Shown in pieces: positions 13,550-14,600 of a stretch of 14,600 nucleotides of DNA. Within the stretch, counting starts at the first letter, position 1. Each line of letters begins with the position of its first letter. The translations under genes were made by a program, and so were the position numbers. Below the pieces are notes generated by a model. The model worked only from the letters and a program-made list of their open reading frames with translations, searched no databases and was not told the origin of the DNA. The stretch is from Candidatus Sulfopaludibacter sp. SbA3 (GTDB lineage Bacteria; Acidobacteriota; Terriglobia; Bryobacterales; Bryobacteraceae): the NCBI GenBank assembly GCA_945900935.1, contig CAMDKT010000066.1, positions 1-14,600 on the forward strand, in the 5' to 3' direction.

Positions 13550-14600
13550 ATGAAATACGCCCTCTTCCTCTCCGCCGTCGCAATATTCGCCCAGGCCCCT
13601 CCTCCCGCCCCCGCCGTAAAAGTAGCGCCGGAAGATCTCGCCAAACTTACCGAAGCCGTCAAGCCACTAACAGCTAAAATCGCGGCCCTCAGCAAAAACC
13701 CGCTAATTGCCGACGTCGCCATCTACGAAAAAGCCGTCCGGAACTTACTCAAATACAACGACGAATTCTACGCCGCCAATTACGTCCAATTCGCCAATGA
13801 CGCCCTCGCCAAAGGCCTCGAACGCGCCCAATCCATCGAAAAAGGCGATCCAGCCTGGACCAAAGAAACCGGTCGAGTTATGCGCGCCTATAAGTCGAAG
13901 GTGGACGATTCCTATCAACCCTACAAACTCAGCATTCCCGCCAATTACGACTCATCAAAACCCATCCGCCTCGACGTCATCCTCCACGGCCGCAACGCCC
14001 GCCTCACCGAAGCGAGTTTCCTGGCCGTTGACCCGAAAGCCAAACCCTACGCCCAAAGCTGGATCGAACTCGAAGTCTATGGCCGCGGCAACAACGCCTA
14101 CCGCTGGTCCGGCGAAACCGATGTCTATGAAGCCGTCGAAGCCGTCACAAAGCAGTACAACATCGATCCCAACCAAATCCTCCTCCGCGGCTTCTCCATG
14201 GGCGGTGCCGGCGCTTGGCATATTGGACTGCATAACCCCTCGAAATGGGCCGGTATCGAAGCCGGCGCCGGCTTCACCGAAACCATCCGCTACGCCAAAC
14301 GGGAAAACCCCGCCCCCTACGAACGCGCCGCCATGCGTATCTACGACGCCGTCGATTATTCTCCGAACATCGTCAACACGCCCACCGTCGGCTACGGCGG
14401 CGAAATCGACCCGCAGCGCCAAGCCTCCGCCAACATCAGCGAAGCCCTGGAAGCCGAACATATTCGCGCCAACGCCATCTTCCTCACCGGCCCCCAGACC
14501 CCGCACCGGTGGCATCCCGATAGCAAAGCCGAATCCGAAGCGTTTCTAACGAAAAACCTCCCCCGCCGCATGCCCGAAAAGTTCCTCTTCGCCACCTGGA
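13550..14600 (+). CDS. secreted alpha/beta-hydrolase (esterase-like), 3' end missing
   Basis: The frame is open from ATG 13550 to the window end (350 codons), so the C-terminus is missing. It starts with a short signal peptide, MKYALFLSAVAIFAQAPPPAPA. A helical region of about 100 residues follows, then a hydrolase domain from about residue 125 (YKLSIPANYDSSKPIRLDVILHG). The catalytic triad is visible: Ser216 in the nucleophile elbow GFSMGGAGAW, Asp287 in GYGGEIDPQ, and His319 or His322 in TPHRWHP. The oxyanion-hole motif is the HGR turn after VILHG. This resembles secreted esterase/peptidase-type hydrolases of the PHB-depolymerase or prolyl-oligopeptidase-like kind; the true substrate is unknown. 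It directly follows the sugar kinase (6-nt gap, no Shine-Dalgarno), which suggests a role in polymer breakdown that feeds sugar acids to the kinase. Confidence 0.85.
   Translation, partial: MKYALFLSAVAIFAQAPPPAPAVKVAPEDLAKLTEAVKPLTAKIAALSKNPLIADVAIYEKAVRNLLKYNDEFYAANYVQFANDALAKGLERAQSIEKGDPAWTKETGRVMRAYKSKVDDSYQPYKLSIPANYDSSKPIRLDVILHGRNARLTEASFLAVDPKAKPYAQSWIELEVYGRGNNAYRWSGETDVYEAVEAVTKQYNIDPNQILLRGFSMGGAGAWHIGLHNPSKWAGIEAGAGFTETIRYAKRENPAPYERAAMRIYDAVDYSPNIVNTPTVGYGGEIDPQRQASANISEALEAEHIRANAIFLTGPQTPHRWHPDSKAESEAFLTKNLPRRMPEKFLFATW

Noticed and set aside
12512..14515. Long Gly/Ala/Val-rich minus-strand frames opposite kdgK and the hydrolase (12512-12988, 13955-14515)
   Set aside because: They follow from the strong C-ending codon use on the plus strand and are typical GC shadows.
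13707..14549. Plus-strand 280-codon frame rich in Pro, Ser and Thr
   Set aside because: It is a shifted frame of the hydrolase gene at 13550, which has signal peptide and catalytic triad in its own frame.
1..14600. CRISPR arrays, tRNA or rRNA genes, phage or defence systems
   Set aside because: No regularly spaced repeats, cloverleaf or rRNA segments, integrases, nucleases or known defence domains were seen on either strand.

Overview
The window is a GC-rich bacterial chromosome segment with no phage, plasmid, CRISPR, tRNA or rRNA signal. Gene content and protein style suggest an Acidobacteriota genome of the Solibacter/Bryobacter kind. The pointers are a cstA-ybdD pair, an adaptor-less RND permease, a secreted double-BON protein, a decayed ankyrin-type gene and a PfkB ketosugar kinase with a secreted esterase. 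The taxonomic call is an inference from gene style, not a match.

Layout: positions 1-87 hold the last 28 codons of an unidentified gene. A cstA carbon-starvation transporter (235-2268) is followed with no gap by a 58-residue YbdD/YjiX-type gene (2269-2445). This pair converges on a stand-alone OmpR-type winged-helix gene on the minus strand (2510-2785). A perfect 18-bp-arm palindrome fills the gap between them. Next comes a minus-strand block, in transcription order fabD (6699-5776), a family-4-like glycosyltransferase (5707-4601), an HGSNAT/DUF1624-type membrane acyltransferase (4604-3447) and a MaoC/NodN-type hydratase (3442-2966). The last three overlap or nearly abut and are probably co-translated. 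fabD is divergent from a large RND permease on the plus strand (6801-9896).

After a 475-bp stretch with no convincing gene come a secreted double-BON protein (10372-10902) with a textbook intrinsic terminator, a small frameshifted ankyrin-family pseudogene (10972-11260) and a START/AHSA1-type protein (11292-12059). The following spacer carries a pair of inverted 21-nt arms 163 nt apart. It also carries a 50-residue zinc-ribbon gene on the minus strand (12325-12477). The window closes with a KdgK-like PfkB kinase (12509-13543) and, 6 nt further on, a secreted alpha/beta hydrolase that runs off the end (13550-14600).

Functional reading: the left part concerns uptake of small carbon compounds. 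The middle block combines lipid precursor supply, glycosyl transfer and membrane acyl transfer, which would fit envelope glycolipid or polysaccharide modification, though that link is inferred. The right end looks like carbohydrate catabolism, with a secreted esterase feeding a ketosugar kinase. I see no defence, secretion or biosynthetic system that is clearly new. The items most worth a second look are the unannotated small genes (YbdD-type, zinc ribbon), the palindrome with DnaA-box-like 9-mers, the 205-bp inverted-repeat element, the pseudogene and the unexplained spacer at 9897-10371.
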